NCBI GenBank assembly: GCA_004764695.1
Contig: SMSO01000036.1
Span: 454,001 to 518,000, forward strand
Length of the DNA stretch: 64,000 nucleotides
Direction: 5' to 3'
Origin: Schizochytrium sp. TIO01
Taxonomy: Eukaryota > Sar > Bigyra > Thraustochytrida > Thraustochytriidae
Shown here: one piece after another, positions 11,672 through 20,793 of the stretch
Position numbering within the stretch: position 1 is the stretch's first letter
Layout of the letters: each line of letters opens with the position of its first letter
The notes under the pieces: model-generated
The model's input: only the letters and a program-made list of their open reading frames with translations
The model's database searches: none
What the model was told of the DNA's origin: nothing
Made by a program: the position numbers and the translations under genes

Positions 11672-13036
11672 TTATTTAGTTTCTAAAGTAAGAGAATCTT
11701 CCTCAGTCACTTTCAGTTGATCAAACTTTGAGATCATACTGTCTTCTTGTTCTGCACCATGCTCATCGACCCTCTCTATCTTGAACACTGGCTCCTTACC
11801 GCTTGAATCAAAGACCTTGTAAATATTCGTCACGTATTCGTCCAGCACAGAATCTTTCGCGGAAGCAAAGATGCCAGCATTCACTAACATCGAAGCGATG
11901 CCAGGAAATGGAGTCTTTGCAAATAAAATTGTGTGTAGCTGATGATGTTTCATGAGCTGGCAAAGCTTGTTGAAGTTATCCGTTTGGAAACGAGGAAAAA
12001 CATTATAAAAACGAATCTTTTTATACCATCCAGCTTCTACAGCATGAGAGATCTCAATGAAGTCAATCTCGGAAGAAACTTCCATGGCCATAATAGCAGG
12101 GACTAGATCTGCCATCCGCGGATCCAGTAGGATTACATAGTCATAATTATCCCAGTATGATTCATCTTGATCAGAATGATCATAAAATTTCAAAAGTCCT
12201 ATATGACCACCCTTGCAACGAAAAGATGATGATGATTCTTCATTCTCACGCTCACCTTGAACACGCAAGTCAAAAATGCCTTTTCTTGACGCACCTGCAA
12301 TGCACCTAACTGCTTTCTTTTTACAAATACTCAGAAGAAGCATCCCCTCTCGGAGCTTGGGTGATTTTGTTGTGTCACAAACCACCAAACAAATATAGGA
12401 AGCATAGGAACGTATAATTTGAGCAGCAGTTTTTTCAAATCCACTTTGAACGAGTAGAATCACAGTTTCAGTGTCTAGACACTTATTATCACGCATCTGA
12501 ACAAAAAACTCAGACTCATTTTTCGCAAGGAAAGTATCCGCTTGCCAACGCTTACCAACATCAAGCATTGATTCGCCAAGAATAATCACCGTATCTCCGA
12601 TGTTGATCAAATTAGCACTATCATGAGTGTACGGGTCTACAGAGAGCCTTGTATTATGAAAACCCAGATTTTTCTCAATGTGAGATGCATCGGTAGAAAT
12701 ATCTTCGTAAGATTTAGTGTCAGATTCAGATTCAGATTCAGCATAGGTCACCGTTCTTGTCTTCATATTATCATAAACAACTTGAACGATGGATTCGTCT
12801 GTTAAAAGAAGACGCAAACACCTCATCACAACATGAGAAAGTTTAACCCTTAGTGAGATATCCTTAACATCAAATAAAAGCGCTTGCCTAAACCAAACCG
12901 TTTGATGAAGTCTCTCTTCAAGATCACAATATTCAATCGTTAACGATGCAACTACATCTTCATCAGCGATGGGGTAAAATAAAATATTGATACCCGTTTC
13001 CTCAGTTTCCGTCACAGCAATTCTGCATTTTTCCAT
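11672..13036 (-). CDS. Unrecognised viral protein, 454 aa
   Basis: I do not recognise this protein. The frame opens further upstream at a TTG; the first ATG gives MEKCRIAVTETEE and 454 residues. It has alternating predicted beta and helical segments, a Ser/Glu-rich patch near residue 100 (ESESESD), no signal peptide and no clear membrane segment. It is the leftmost gene of the element and is followed, in transcription order upstream, by the two kinase-fold genes on the same strand with spacers of 77 and 46 bp, suggesting a co-oriented cluster. AT-rich codon use matches the element rather than the host. Confidence 0.75.
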   Translation of the reverse strand: MEKCRIAVTETEETGINILFYPIADEDVVASLTIEYCDLEERLHQTVWFRQALLFDVKDISLRVKLSHVVMRCLRLLLTDESIVQVVYDNMKTRTVTYAESESESDTKSYEDISTDASHIEKNLGFHNTRLSVDPYTHDSANLINIGDTVIILGESMLDVGKRWQADTFLAKNESEFFVQMRDNKCLDTETVILLVQSGFEKTAAQIIRSYASYICLVVCDTTKSPKLREGMLLLSICKKKAVRCIAGASRKGIFDLRVQGERENEESSSSFRCKGGHIGLLKFYDHSDQDESYWDNYDYVILLDPRMADLVPAIMAMEVSSEIDFIEISHAVEAGWYKKIRFYNVFPRFQTDNFNKLCQLMKHHQLHTILFAKTPFPGIASMLVNAGIFASAKDSVLDEYVTNIYKVFDSSGKEPVFKIERVDEHGAEQEDSMISKFDQLKVTEEDSLTLETK

Positions 13037-13113
13037 CTTGGCAAGTGGACAAGTTAAGGATTTGCTTATCAAATGTAGACAGTGAAAAGTGGTTTTAATT
13101 GTATTAATTTGAT

Positions 13114-14409
13114 TTAGAGCTTTATAGCATTTTTGATCGCCTCTTGAATGGCTCTTTGAGAGACATCTCTATTGGATTGAACTCGACTTACGTCGAAAAG
13201 TACATAGCTTACAATTTCTGAACTTCCAGTATGCTTTCGAGGATCGTCTCTAGGTATGGCAATTAAGTTTTGTCTACTTACATCAGGACACCATCTGTTT
13301 ATTTCGTGCAAGTTGCGAAGTATATTGGTTGCTTTTTCGCGGGTCAATTCACCTTTATTCACCTTTCTACAAAACGGAGCCTTCTTCACAATCACAAGTC
13401 GCTTGTTGTTTAATTTGTGTACTTCTATAAATTGAGGTGCGCATGTACTGTTCACATTTATTAAAAAAAGTTTTTGAATCACAAGATTATGAAAGGTATC
13501 ATCGTCAGGTACGTTATAATAGAGAATCGCATCTGCATCCAAACGATTACCATATCTATCATAGAGGATATTGTAACTACAACTGATACTGCCATTAATT
13601 TGTATCATATCTTTGATGAGGTGAAGATATTTAAATGCACCGTCTCTTGTGTAGTCACCCTTCCACCCGTCTCCCACGGGACTAACTATTCGAATTAAAT
13701 CTCGAGTAAGTTTTCGCTCATTGTAGCACACCCTCCTGGAGTAATCATCATACAAGAAAGTTTCTTGCTGTTTCACTAGATCAAGGTTGTATTTTTGGTT
13801 TTTTTCATTAAGATAAGTCACGCGGAGCTTCGTTTTTCTAAAGTCGACACCCGAGTCCTGAGTAGTATCCATTACACATTCTGTAAAATTAATAAAATAA
13901 CAAGAGAAGTACCTATCACTTCGTTCATCGAGTAGAATGTCCTGAAGCTTGGGGAGTCTATGGTTTTTAAAATAAACCCCTACTTTATTCATTAGCCGGA
14001 GCTTATGAGCAACTTGGAAGCTGCAGTGCAGGGGAAGTTCTCGAGGCTTTCTTCCGAGGATAATTGTCTGCAGATCTCTACCATGTATTTTCCGAATCAA
14101 AAAACAATATTCGCTTCCTTTATTATACACTTGGTAGATCTTTGGCGCGATACCAAATGCTGCACAATAATTCTGAATTTCCACAGTTTTTTGAATCGCC
14201 GCGATAGCATCAGCTTCTGGAATATTTGACTTGATTGTTACAAATTTTGCCACAAAATTCAGATCCCTGCCGCCTCTATCAGAGCAAAAGGCAACCTTTT
14301 CTGATTGGAAATGAAGTTTGTAAATTTTTTCAACAAGACGATGAGAGCTTGCCTCCGCATCAAAGTGAACGTTTGTCCAAAATTTCGGCTCAAGTCTAAA
14401 TTCTGCCAT
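13114..14409 (-). CDS. Divergent protein-kinase-fold protein, 431 aa
   Basis: The N-terminal part resembles a kinase N-lobe: FVAKFVTIK with a candidate ATP-anchoring Lys, then a helix with acidic residues (TVEIQNYCAAFGIAPKIYQVY) and a hinge-like LIRKIHGRDLQTII. Near the C terminus, CPDVSRQNLIAIP aligns with the HRDxxxxN catalytic loop (His replaced by Cys; Asp and Asn kept) and LFDVSRV with DFG (Asp kept; Phe and Gly lost). About 200 residues of unassigned sequence separate the lobes. This suggests a highly diverged kinase that may retain nucleotide binding, or a pseudokinase. Starts at an ATG. The neighbouring gene has the same fold with greater loss, so they may be ancient paralogues. The fold is inferred from motifs only. 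Confidence 0.7.
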   Translation of the reverse strand: MAEFRLEPKFWTNVHFDAEASSHRLVEKIYKLHFQSEKVAFCSDRGGRDLNFVAKFVTIKSNIPEADAIAAIQKTVEIQNYCAAFGIAPKIYQVYNKGSEYCFLIRKIHGRDLQTIILGRKPRELPLHCSFQVAHKLRLMNKVGVYFKNHRLPKLQDILLDERSDRYFSCYFINFTECVMDTTQDSGVDFRKTKLRVTYLNEKNQKYNLDLVKQQETFLYDDYSRRVCYNERKLTRDLIRIVSPVGDGWKGDYTRDGAFKYLHLIKDMIQINGSISCSYNILYDRYGNRLDADAILYYNVPDDDTFHNLVIQKLFLINVNSTCAPQFIEVHKLNNKRLVIVKKAPFCRKVNKGELTREKATNILRNLHEINRWCPDVSRQNLIAIPRDDPRKHTGSSEIVSYVLFDVSRVQSNRDVSQRAIQEAIKNAIKL

Positions 14410-14455
14410 GGTTTTTATTTTTCCTTTTTTAATATTTGCTTACTTTATAATTATG

Positions 14456-15826
14456 TTATTCAACGATTTCAACTTCATCGCCGCTACTACTCTCACCCTC
14501 CTTACCATTCTCTTGTAGAAATAATGCAATCTGGGCTTTCGTGTCGTCTTTATAAGCTTCCTGTTTAGAAGCGACACAATCGACTTCATTGTATAAGCAC
14601 TGACCAACCAAACAAGAAGCATGTCTAGCTTGCAACGCATTGTCGTAACCCAAATCAGTTAATTTCTGCCTCGTAGCAACAAATGCTAAATTTCTTTGAC
14701 GAACTTCTTGCTCCAAAGAGGCAGTGGACATTGAAGCAGGTCGCTTCGTCGCACCGACGTTACCTTTTTTTAACTTGTCTATATTTAATTCTAATGAATC
14801 ATTGCTCTTTTCATTCACATCTGACTCAAACGGATCCACCACCGCTGCGACTTCATCCTCAGTATCCCGATCGTCCTCTTCTTCATCATCGCGATATCCA
14901 TCAGAATAAGATCCCCGAGGTTTTTTATTGAAAGGAGCTTTGCGGCGCGTTCTTGTAAAGTCTTCTACCCGCCTAGGCGCCTTTGAACCAGCTCTATTCT
15001 TTTCAGAATTTTCATCTTCGCTTTCGTCATCACTATCAAGGATATGGAAAACATTTTCTTCACTCGTCAAATCAATATCAACTTTCTCCAGTCTATCATT
15101 AATATCTTCAACGCCGTCTTCTCGATTTAGAATCATTTCAGTTTTCTCAATACCATTGACTCTATACGCAAACTCCCAACCCTTGACATGATCATTAGCT
15201 TGGACAGAATATTCAATCAAAGCAAAATTTGTGAATTTCATAACATAAGAGCCAAGTCCAAAGTCTTGCAAAAAAAAATCCTTTGCGTCCGGCTCATGAA
15301 CTATAATTCCGAGTTCCAGGAGACTTTGTAAAAGTGATGAAATGCGACCAATCAGATCATCAGAAAGTTTGCTTAACTGATGTGTCGTCATATAATCATC
15401 CAGATTGATGCCTTCAAGACGTTCTGTGACTATCCTATGTTCTTCATCGATTCTGTTCCTTTGTAATTCATAGATATTGGGTGCTAAATCGAGGGTTGCA
15501 GCCAGATTTTGAGCATTGCAAGCTGCAAGTACTGTGTCTTTAAAAGTGCCACGGACATTTTTCACTTCCAGCGGAAGTCGGAGACCGTCAACATCATATG
15601 TTAGAGCAATTTGATTACCTCTACCATCATCGTGTAAATACTCAACAAAATGGATTTGATTGGTTACTTTTCCATTCGTTGTTCCAAATGATGCAACAGG
15701 ATTCCAATCTCGAATATCATTCACCTGTTGTTGTGAAATGAGTCGCCGCTGCGTCAAAATCTCATCAGGGACATTTTTATCGTTCTCTGCGATATTTCTA
15801 AAGTTTGGTACAAGAGTATGCAACAT
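14456..15826 (-). CDS. Kinase-like protein lacking catalytic motifs (pseudokinase) with acidic tail, 456 aa
   Basis: Residues ~60-230 follow a kinase layout: LPLEVKNV (VAIK-like Lys), a helix with APNIYELQ, hinge IVTERLEGINLDDY, then LGIIVHEPDAKDFFLQ at the catalytic-loop position and VMKFTNFALIEY at the DFG position. The HRD Asp, the loop Asn and the DFG Asp/Gly are all absent or displaced, so catalysis is unlikely. The second half is Lys/Arg/Asp/Glu/Ser-rich, with RKAPFNKKPRGSYSDGYRDDEEEDD and a final acidic SSGDEVEIVE. ATG start. It is divergent from the + strand gene at 15919, sharing a ~90-bp spacer with a TATATATG element. Possible roles are scaffold or substrate-mimic; the function is not known. 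Confidence 0.72.
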   Translation of the reverse strand: MLHTLVPNFRNIAENDKNVPDEILTQRRLISQQQVNDIRDWNPVASFGTTNGKVTNQIHFVEYLHDDGRGNQIALTYDVDGLRLPLEVKNVRGTFKDTVLAACNAQNLAATLDLAPNIYELQRNRIDEEHRIVTERLEGINLDDYMTTHQLSKLSDDLIGRISSLLQSLLELGIIVHEPDAKDFFLQDFGLGSYVMKFTNFALIEYSVQANDHVKGWEFAYRVNGIEKTEMILNREDGVEDINDRLEKVDIDLTSEENVFHILDSDDESEDENSEKNRAGSKAPRRVEDFTRTRRKAPFNKKPRGSYSDGYRDDEEEDDRDTEDEVAAVVDPFESDVNEKSNDSLELNIDKLKKGNVGATKRPASMSTASLEQEVRQRNLAFVATRQKLTDLGYDNALQARHASCLVGQCLYNEVDCVASKQEAYKDDTKAQIALFLQENGKEGESSSGDEVEIVE

Positions 15827-15872
15827 CTCTCAAAGACAAGCTAAATGCATTCAAACCAATTCACCTGTATCC

Positions 15873-15880
15873 TATATATG
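15873..15880. promoter_or_regulatory. TATA-like element in divergent spacer
   Basis: TATATATG lies between the divergent starts at 15826 (-) and 15919 (+), 47 and about 40 bp away. The near-palindromic box could serve both directions. It is relevant because the element encodes its own TBP and TFIIB. Confidence 0.4.
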
Positions 15881-15918
15881 GTTACTGCAAGATGATTCAG
15901 TTTTCTAAACAAACAAAC

Positions 15919-16965
15919 ATGGTTTGTGTAGCCGTGCGACATGACTTTGTTAGAGAATGGGACATTCAGTTCATTGAAACGATTGAAAGTATAGAAAATG
16001 TCACTTTAGTCGCGGATTGTAGGAAAGCTGCATTGGCGATCGTTTTGTATCAAACAGACCAAGAGACAGTTCAAAAAATTGAACATCTCTTGGAAAACTA
16101 CCCCCGCCTACTCATTCTGACCAGACTTCTACCCCAACCGATGCCTTATCACACAGATCGCGTTTATATGGTGAATGATAGAATGAGAGACATGTCAATT
16201 GGAACCTTCACCAATTTGATCATGGGGAAACAACATGATGTAGTGCATATCGAATACTCCTTTGTCTATAGACATTTGGCTTCTATCACACATGAGATTA
16301 TTTCAGGCTTGACTGTTGTGGCAATGGTTTTAGGATGGGGTAGAGGGACTCCATTTTATGATCTCTCGATCGATTCATTGACTGAAAGTGAGTATGGCGC
16401 ACACATTAGTTTATCCAACAAGGACAACTTAACCGTTTCTCTTTTTATCAGCTCGGATTGTGTACAGCAATGGTTAGTTGAACAAATCAGAGTCTACACC
16501 AGATCAAATGGAGTATTTACACTAGCGTTAAACGAAAGAGCAGACACCTATGACGAAAGATTTGGCGCCGCTTGGGAAGCTATCATTCACGACATGATGT
16601 CATGTAATCGCTTCTACCAGGATAGGTTATGGTTAATTACTTCAAAACTGCAGCTTCCGCCTACTAGGGACTTCATTGGTGGAAGTACTTGCGTTGGTAC
16701 CACTAGCACTAGTGCCGATGTTCTGGTCCCAGGTCGAACTGACAGTAGAGTACATTTTATGCATGAAAGAAGCGTCCACGGCCCCAGCACCACTCGAGGC
16801 GTTGGCATGCAGATTGTTAAAGACACTGGCAGTACGGTCAACAGCGATAGAATCACTCCCACAGTCCCCTCCAGCCCCGAAAACGCTATTCATAGAGGGG
16901 ACCGCTCTGGCAGTACTCTCCCTTCCTTTATAAAATCCATCTTCCAGAGACACCATCGAACTTAG
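15919..16965 (+). CDS. Unrecognised viral protein, 348 aa, antisense-overlapping its neighbour
   Basis: The open frame extends upstream to a TTG at 15805. The first ATG is at 15892, but the ATG at 15919 (context AAACAAACATGG, MVCVAVRHDFVREWD) sits better downstream of the TATA-like box and is preferred. The first ~230 residues alternate beta strands and helices (NVTLVADCRKAALAIVLYQ, HDVVHIEYSFVYRHL), possibly Rossmann-like, but I find no diagnostic motif. The C-terminal ~110 residues are Ser/Thr/Gly/Arg-rich and low complexity; this part overlaps the 3' half of the opposite-strand membrane-protein gene by 324 bp, and no stop in this frame avoids the overlap. Confidence 0.7.
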   Translation: MVCVAVRHDFVREWDIQFIETIESIENVTLVADCRKAALAIVLYQTDQETVQKIEHLLENYPRLLILTRLLPQPMPYHTDRVYMVNDRMRDMSIGTFTNLIMGKQHDVVHIEYSFVYRHLASITHEIISGLTVVAMVLGWGRGTPFYDLSIDSLTESEYGAHISLSNKDNLTVSLFISSDCVQQWLVEQIRVYTRSNGVFTLALNERADTYDERFGAAWEAIIHDMMSCNRFYQDRLWLITSKLQLPPTRDFIGGSTCVGTTSTSADVLVPGRTDSRVHFMHERSVHGPSTTRGVGMQIVKDTGSTVNSDRITPTVPSSPENAIHRGDRSGSTLPSFIKSIFQRHHRT

Positions 16966-17388
16966 AAGATTAACGGATGGGGTATGATCATTTAAAACGA
17001 CATACATGTCATAGAACATGACACAAAACATTGCTAAATAGCTCAGAGGGATCACGAAGTGGGAGTATTCGTAGGACTCCAAAGGTATCATGATGATCCC
17101 TACCATCACATAAATGGCAAAATAAATTGTGATGATTTGGTACTTGTTTATTTTAAATTTCTCAGAGGATTTCATCATCCCCGTCCTATCAAGCAGGCCA
17201 TTTTTCAAGAGAAGGAATAGCAACAAGAAAAAAACAGTTTGAGATACGATGATCAATAGTTCTGTTGATGTATTATGTCCAATACTTTCTTCCTCTCCCA
17301 CACCTCGACCATCGCCAGCAGCCTCATTCGTGACAAAAAACTGGCCATCCAGTCCACTACTTGCATCTTGATCGCTTTGATCATCCAT
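16642..17388 (-). CDS. Viral membrane protein with three predicted TM segments, 248 aa
   Basis: ATG start at MDDQSDQDASSG (the frame opens upstream at a TTG). After a polar ~45-residue N terminus come three hydrophobic helices: ELLIIVSQTVFFLLLFLLL, IITIYFAIYVMVGIIMIPL, and FVIPLSYLAMFCVMFYDMY. The remaining ~110 residues are Ser/Ala/Thr/Asn-rich and probably disordered. The last 324 bp overlap the end of the + strand gene in antisense. Likely a virion-envelope or host-membrane protein; the family is not recognised. Confidence 0.72.
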   Translation of the reverse strand: MDDQSDQDASSGLDGQFFVTNEAAGDGRGVGEEESIGHNTSTELLIIVSQTVFFLLLFLLLKNGLLDRTGMMKSSEKFKINKYQIITIYFAIYVMVGIIMIPLESYEYSHFVIPLSYLAMFCVMFYDMYVVLNDHTPSVNLLSSMVSLEDGFYKGRESTARAVPSMNSVFGAGGDCGSDSIAVDRTASVFNNLHANASSGAGAVDASFMHKMYSTVSSTWDQNIGTSASGTNASTSTNEVPSRRKLQF

Positions 17389-17460
17389 GATAATTGAAAC
17401 GAAAATCAATATTTACTTACACGACTTATTGTTAATATATTACCATTTGAAAACTTGAGA

Positions 17461-18102
17461 TTATCTTGCAAAGCGCTTGGCACGCTGCATCGCCCGCAAA
17501 ATGTATTCTTGTCTCCCGCTCCTGTTCAATTTACTATGACTTTGCTCCTTGAGAGGATCAACTCTACTGACAAAGCCCTTGTACAGCCGGGTGTCATCAA
17601 TTGCCAGATCTGACAACACATTGATCATTCTCAACACATCACCTAAAGCGGTGTGTGCGGGGAGAGGACATTGACTATGTCTCGAAAGATGGCTTAACTT
17701 GTAAGACTTCAATCCAGGTGAACGACTCCTCGCAACATCTAAGAGATCTACATAACTATCAAATTCTGAGAGTAACTTATAGTTACGCAAAACTGATAAA
17801 TCATGGGGAGCGTGCCAGAAACATAAACACACGCGGGAACATTCATGGTATTCTTTAATGTATTGCATGGTTCTCAGATGAGTGCGAATCGAATTCTGTA
17901 AATCGACCGTACAATCTTTATAATTCTGAGGAGCTGCAAAGTGACACGTATGGTGTAGATTACTATCAATGATGGAAAAATCACTGTCATCGATCACATA
18001 CTTAAACACCACCGCCATGTTCCATAAGGACGATTTGCTATTTACCCTTAGCGGAGAACCTTCCGTATCTGCGAACCCAAGAAGAGTTCTCGAAGAAAAC
18101 AT
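17461..18102 (-). CDS. DEDDh-type 3'-5' exonuclease (DnaQ-like), 213 aa
   Basis: RNase-H-fold exonuclease signatures occur in order: Exo I as FADTEG (Asp12, Glu14), Exo II as WHAPHDLSVL, and Exo III as AHTALGDVL, with the His-x4-Asp spacing of DEDDh enzymes. Such enzymes remove nucleotides from DNA or RNA 3' ends for proofreading, repair or RNA turnover. At 213 residues it is essentially a bare catalytic domain, with a basic C terminus (RAMQRAKRFAR) that could bind nucleic acid. ATG start. It is one of two DEDDh enzymes in the element (the other is at 22690), and the two are not close copies. It lies 45 bp from the next gene on the same strand. Confidence 0.85.
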   Translation of the reverse strand: MFSSRTLLGFADTEGSPLRVNSKSSLWNMAVVFKYVIDDSDFSIIDSNLHHTCHFAAPQNYKDCTVDLQNSIRTHLRTMQYIKEYHECSRVCLCFWHAPHDLSVLRNYKLLSEFDSYVDLLDVARSRSPGLKSYKLSHLSRHSQCPLPAHTALGDVLRMINVLSDLAIDDTRLYKGFVSRVDPLKEQSHSKLNRSGRQEYILRAMQRAKRFAR

Positions 18103-18147
18103 ATCTATTACAAAACCTAAATCAGTTTTTATTTATTTATATGTCAT

Positions 18148-20070
18148 TTAATTGTTTATTTCCAACGATTCAGCTTCCTTCCTCAAATATTCTTCCAAGT
18201 CTTCGACCGATTCTTTAATTGCTTCCAAGTCATCCATGGGATCTGAAGAAGCTTCTACATCCCCTTCCTCCTCTTCAACATCCTCGTCGTCAGAGTACTC
18301 GTAGTCTTCATTGTCATCGTTGCTTGCTTGTTCGTCTGGTTCTTCGAATTCCAACTTTGCTTGCTCTTCGGTTGCCTTATAAAGATCGTTTTCCCATTGA
18401 TTATCCAACTGCGCATCCAACATTTCCATATTCCTTTCTAGTTCCTCATGAGCTTCCAATTCTCGCTTTGTGGGCATTTTATCTTCCAACAGGGTCATAT
18501 TATTGAATAACTCTTCGACGGTCGAATCACTTGGAGTTTCATCCATCTCAACAGGTTCTTCGAGGGATGGTTTATCAAAAGTGATTGAATTGTTCGATCT
18601 GTGCTCCTCATCATCATCCTCAGCAAGAGATTCCGCATCGAAGTCCATGTTTGCATACCTTTCAAGTTCATTCAAGTTGTCCTTCATACTGTTATAATGA
18701 TGATCATAGTTTTTCAATGCAACATCGCCGCCATCTTGACCGTAGTCGTCTTCTTCGGAAGGGCTTGGATCCTTCGGTCCGTAATCATGTCCATCATACT
18801 CCACACCATCATCTCCTCCCCAATAGGAGTAATCAAAATCGTCATCGGCCAAAGAGGATGCAGTTGTTGCTCTGGAGTCACCTAAATACGCCGCAGTGAA
18901 TGTTCGTTCAATATCATCCCGCATTTCTAATCTTTTGTCCCCATTCATCAATTCATCATTATCATCGCTTTCATCTTCCAAATACTGTGATCCCTTACCA
19001 AGGTTAACATTTGTATCCCTCCGTTGATGATGGGTTGAATGTTTCGAAATACTATCAAGAATTGCACTTGATAGTTCGTCTTTCATGACATCTGAATCAG
19101 ACTCAGACTCAGACTCAGACTCAGACTCAGACTCAGACTCAGACTCAGACTCAGACTCAGACTCAGACTCAGAAGCGTACTTAGGTTTAGACTTGTTTTC
19201 ATAAATTGTCTTAAGAGATAGAGGTGGCCTTTTTAATGATTTTCTTTGTTTCTCACCGCGCAAATGCCTTTGCATTTTACCCCCCTTGGACGATGGCTTT
19301 AAAGATTTAGAGCGAGAAGAAAGATTAACAGGCGTCGCCATTCTAAAGATATCTCTATCGCGATATGTATCCCTCCTCATTGAAGGTTTTTTAGGTCCGC
19401 CCAATCCCCTTTTAGACCTCACCTTTGTAGAAATCATAGAAGGTTCGAGAAAACTCACATCTCCATTGGTTTTCATATTATTATTTGTAGCCAATTCAAG
19501 CGGATGTCGGATATCTGTTATTACATAACCTCTACTTCTCCTTGCTGCAGCAGCTTCTCCAGTCTTTCCTTTCTTGGGTCTTAATGGAGAATCCTTAATT
19601 AAATTTGCAAGTCTCGCACTTCTTCTTGGTTTCTGCGGCGTTTGAGGGGGTCCCGCACTCGTTTTTACATTCGAATCGCTTTTCAATTGCTCTAGTAAAA
19701 ACTCCGCATAGATCGTATTGAAGTATTTCTTTTCCAAAGCAAGAGATTGTGATTTTGCATCCTCACCTAATACAAACTTGTTTAAGGCAACACCACGAAT
19801 GATATCAACCAAAGCACTTCTTTGAGAGGTCGATGTCTCACTTGCTGTAAGAGCCTTGATCAACATAGTAACCTGAGCGGGTGTACAAACATCAAGAAGC
19901 TCTTCAATGTACCCATTATACAATTCTTCTTTGGTTATGATAAAGGCTAGAGTATCAATCGCATGAACATCTGAAATGACTCTATTGCTTTTGTCGTTAG
20001 TCAATTGTAAACCTTTCAAGTATTCCCTTAAGCCGTCCGCGTCGCTCACATCGTGGATTTCTTTGATCAT
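18148..20070 (-). CDS. Unrecognised acidic protein with Ser-Glu repeat, 640 aa
   Basis: ATG start MIKEIHDVSDAD, three codons inside a GTG-opened frame. Residues ~1-135 look helical and folded (LLDVCTPAQVTMLIKAL). Next comes a basic stretch with RRSARLANLIKDSPLRPKKGK and other Lys/Arg clusters up to ~290, then a run of about fourteen Ser-Glu dipeptides (encoded around 19090-19170) and a long Asp/Glu-rich C terminus. This basic-then-acidic layout is common in nucleic-acid or histone-handling proteins, but no known domain is recognised. It is divergent from the TBP gene, with an 87-bp spacer containing TATATA. Confidence 0.72.
   Translation of the reverse strand: MIKEIHDVSDADGLREYLKGLQLTNDKSNRVISDVHAIDTLAFIITKEELYNGYIEELLDVCTPAQVTMLIKALTASETSTSQRSALVDIIRGVALNKFVLGEDAKSQSLALEKKYFNTIYAEFLLEQLKSDSNVKTSAGPPQTPQKPRRSARLANLIKDSPLRPKKGKTGEAAAARRSRGYVITDIRHPLELATNNNMKTNGDVSFLEPSMISTKVRSKRGLGGPKKPSMRRDTYRDRDIFRMATPVNLSSRSKSLKPSSKGGKMQRHLRGEKQRKSLKRPPLSLKTIYENKSKPKYASESESESESESESESESESESESESDSDVMKDELSSAILDSISKHSTHHQRRDTNVNLGKGSQYLEDESDDNDELMNGDKRLEMRDDIERTFTAAYLGDSRATTASSLADDDFDYSYWGGDDGVEYDGHDYGPKDPSPSEEDDYGQDGGDVALKNYDHHYNSMKDNLNELERYANMDFDAESLAEDDDEEHRSNNSITFDKPSLEEPVEMDETPSDSTVEELFNNMTLLEDKMPTKRELEAHEELERNMEMLDAQLDNQWENDLYKATEEQAKLEFEEPDEQASNDDNEDYEYSDDEDVEEEEGDVEASSDPMDDLEAIKESVEDLEEYLRKEAESLEINN
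19092..19172. repeat. In-frame hexanucleotide repeat encoding (Ser-Glu)n
   Basis: About fourteen copies of TCAGAC/GACTCA on the + strand, read as alternating Glu and Ser on the - strand inside the 640-aa gene. Perfect copies suggest slippage and possible length variation. Confidence 0.85.
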
Positions 20071-20117
20071 GATTGCCACTACTTTACGCTCTCATTGAAA
20101 ATGTATGCTTCGTTTTC

Positions 20118-20127
20118 CATATATACT
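20118..20127 (+). promoter_or_regulatory. TATA-like box upstream of viral TBP gene
   Basis: CATATATACT lies about 33 bp before the preferred TBP ATG at 20158 and about 50 bp from the divergent start at 20070. Its position favours 20158 over the in-frame ATG at 20101. Confidence 0.4.
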
Positions 20128-20157
20128 CACACCTCTCCTAAGTCAGCAAAATACAAC

Positions 20158-20793
20158 ATGTCGACTTGTGCAAAGATATCTTTCAGGAAAACCAATCATG
20201 TTATTACAGTAAAGACACACGGCCGGCGGTGCATCAAAGAAACCTTTGCGACACTCGGCTATGGCAAACACACTCCTTGTTCTTTTAGTGCACTCACCCT
20301 TAAACACAAAAAACCGGCTGCGACGATCATTATATTTTCAACCGGAAACATCACAATCATGGGATGTAGCTCAATGTGGGGTGCACTCTTTGTACTCCAC
20401 AAAATAAAAAAGCAGCTGTCCTTGGATATCATTAACATTAAACTTACAAACGTGGTAGTTACATTCTCTCAAAACAGACTTCAAGTTGATAACTTGTATG
20501 AATGGGATCAAAGGAATTGTTCCTGTGACATGCAGCTCTTTCCTTCTTGCACCTACACAATTCCAAACACCAAAATTAAAGCGAACTTTTTTAATAGCGG
20601 TGCTGTGGTAGTTGCGGGGTGTAACAGCGATGAAATGGTAAAAAATGTTATTCGCGGATTAATAACTCTTATACATGACTTTAGGAATACAACACCTGCA
20701 GGGAAAGAACATTTTTTTTTAAAAATAGAAAGCTCACTTACGCAAAACCCTAATACTAAAAATAATCATGAACACCCCGTGTGTGAACTGTAA
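20158..20793 (+). CDS. Viral TATA-box-binding protein (TBP-like), 211 aa
   Basis: The two-fold TBP saddle can be traced. Repeat 1 has ATIIIFSTGNITIMGCSS (compare the family pattern of a hydrophobic strand, SGK, TGAKS). Repeat 2 has NIKLTNVVVTFS, then LFPSCTYTI (family LFPGLIYR) and IKANFFNSGAVVVAGCNS, followed by the terminal helix MVKNVIRGLITLIHDFR. TBP nucleates pre-initiation complexes at TATA boxes. Start chosen at 20158 because the core fold begins there and a TATA-like box lies upstream; an ATG at 20101 would add 19 residues. The 3' end overlaps the TFIIB-like gene by 26 bp, so both are probably expressed together. It is far more diverged than any nuclear TBP, as expected for a viral copy. 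Confidence 0.85.
   Translation: MSTCAKISFRKTNHVITVKTHGRRCIKETFATLGYGKHTPCSFSALTLKHKKPAATIIIFSTGNITIMGCSSMWGALFVLHKIKKQLSLDIINIKLTNVVVTFSQNRLQVDNLYEWDQRNCSCDMQLFPSCTYTIPNTKIKANFFNSGAVVVAGCNSDEMVKNVIRGLITLIHDFRNTTPAGKEHFFLKIESSLTQNPNTKNNHEHPVCEL

Noticed and set aside
15919-16965. Oxidoreductase-type Rossmann protein
   Set aside because: Alternating strands and helices are suggestive, but there is no GxGxxG or other cofactor motif.
20101-20157. Upstream ATG extension of the viral TBP
   Set aside because: The extra 19 residues are outside the TBP fold and the TATA-like box lies between the two ATGs; kept as an alternative only.
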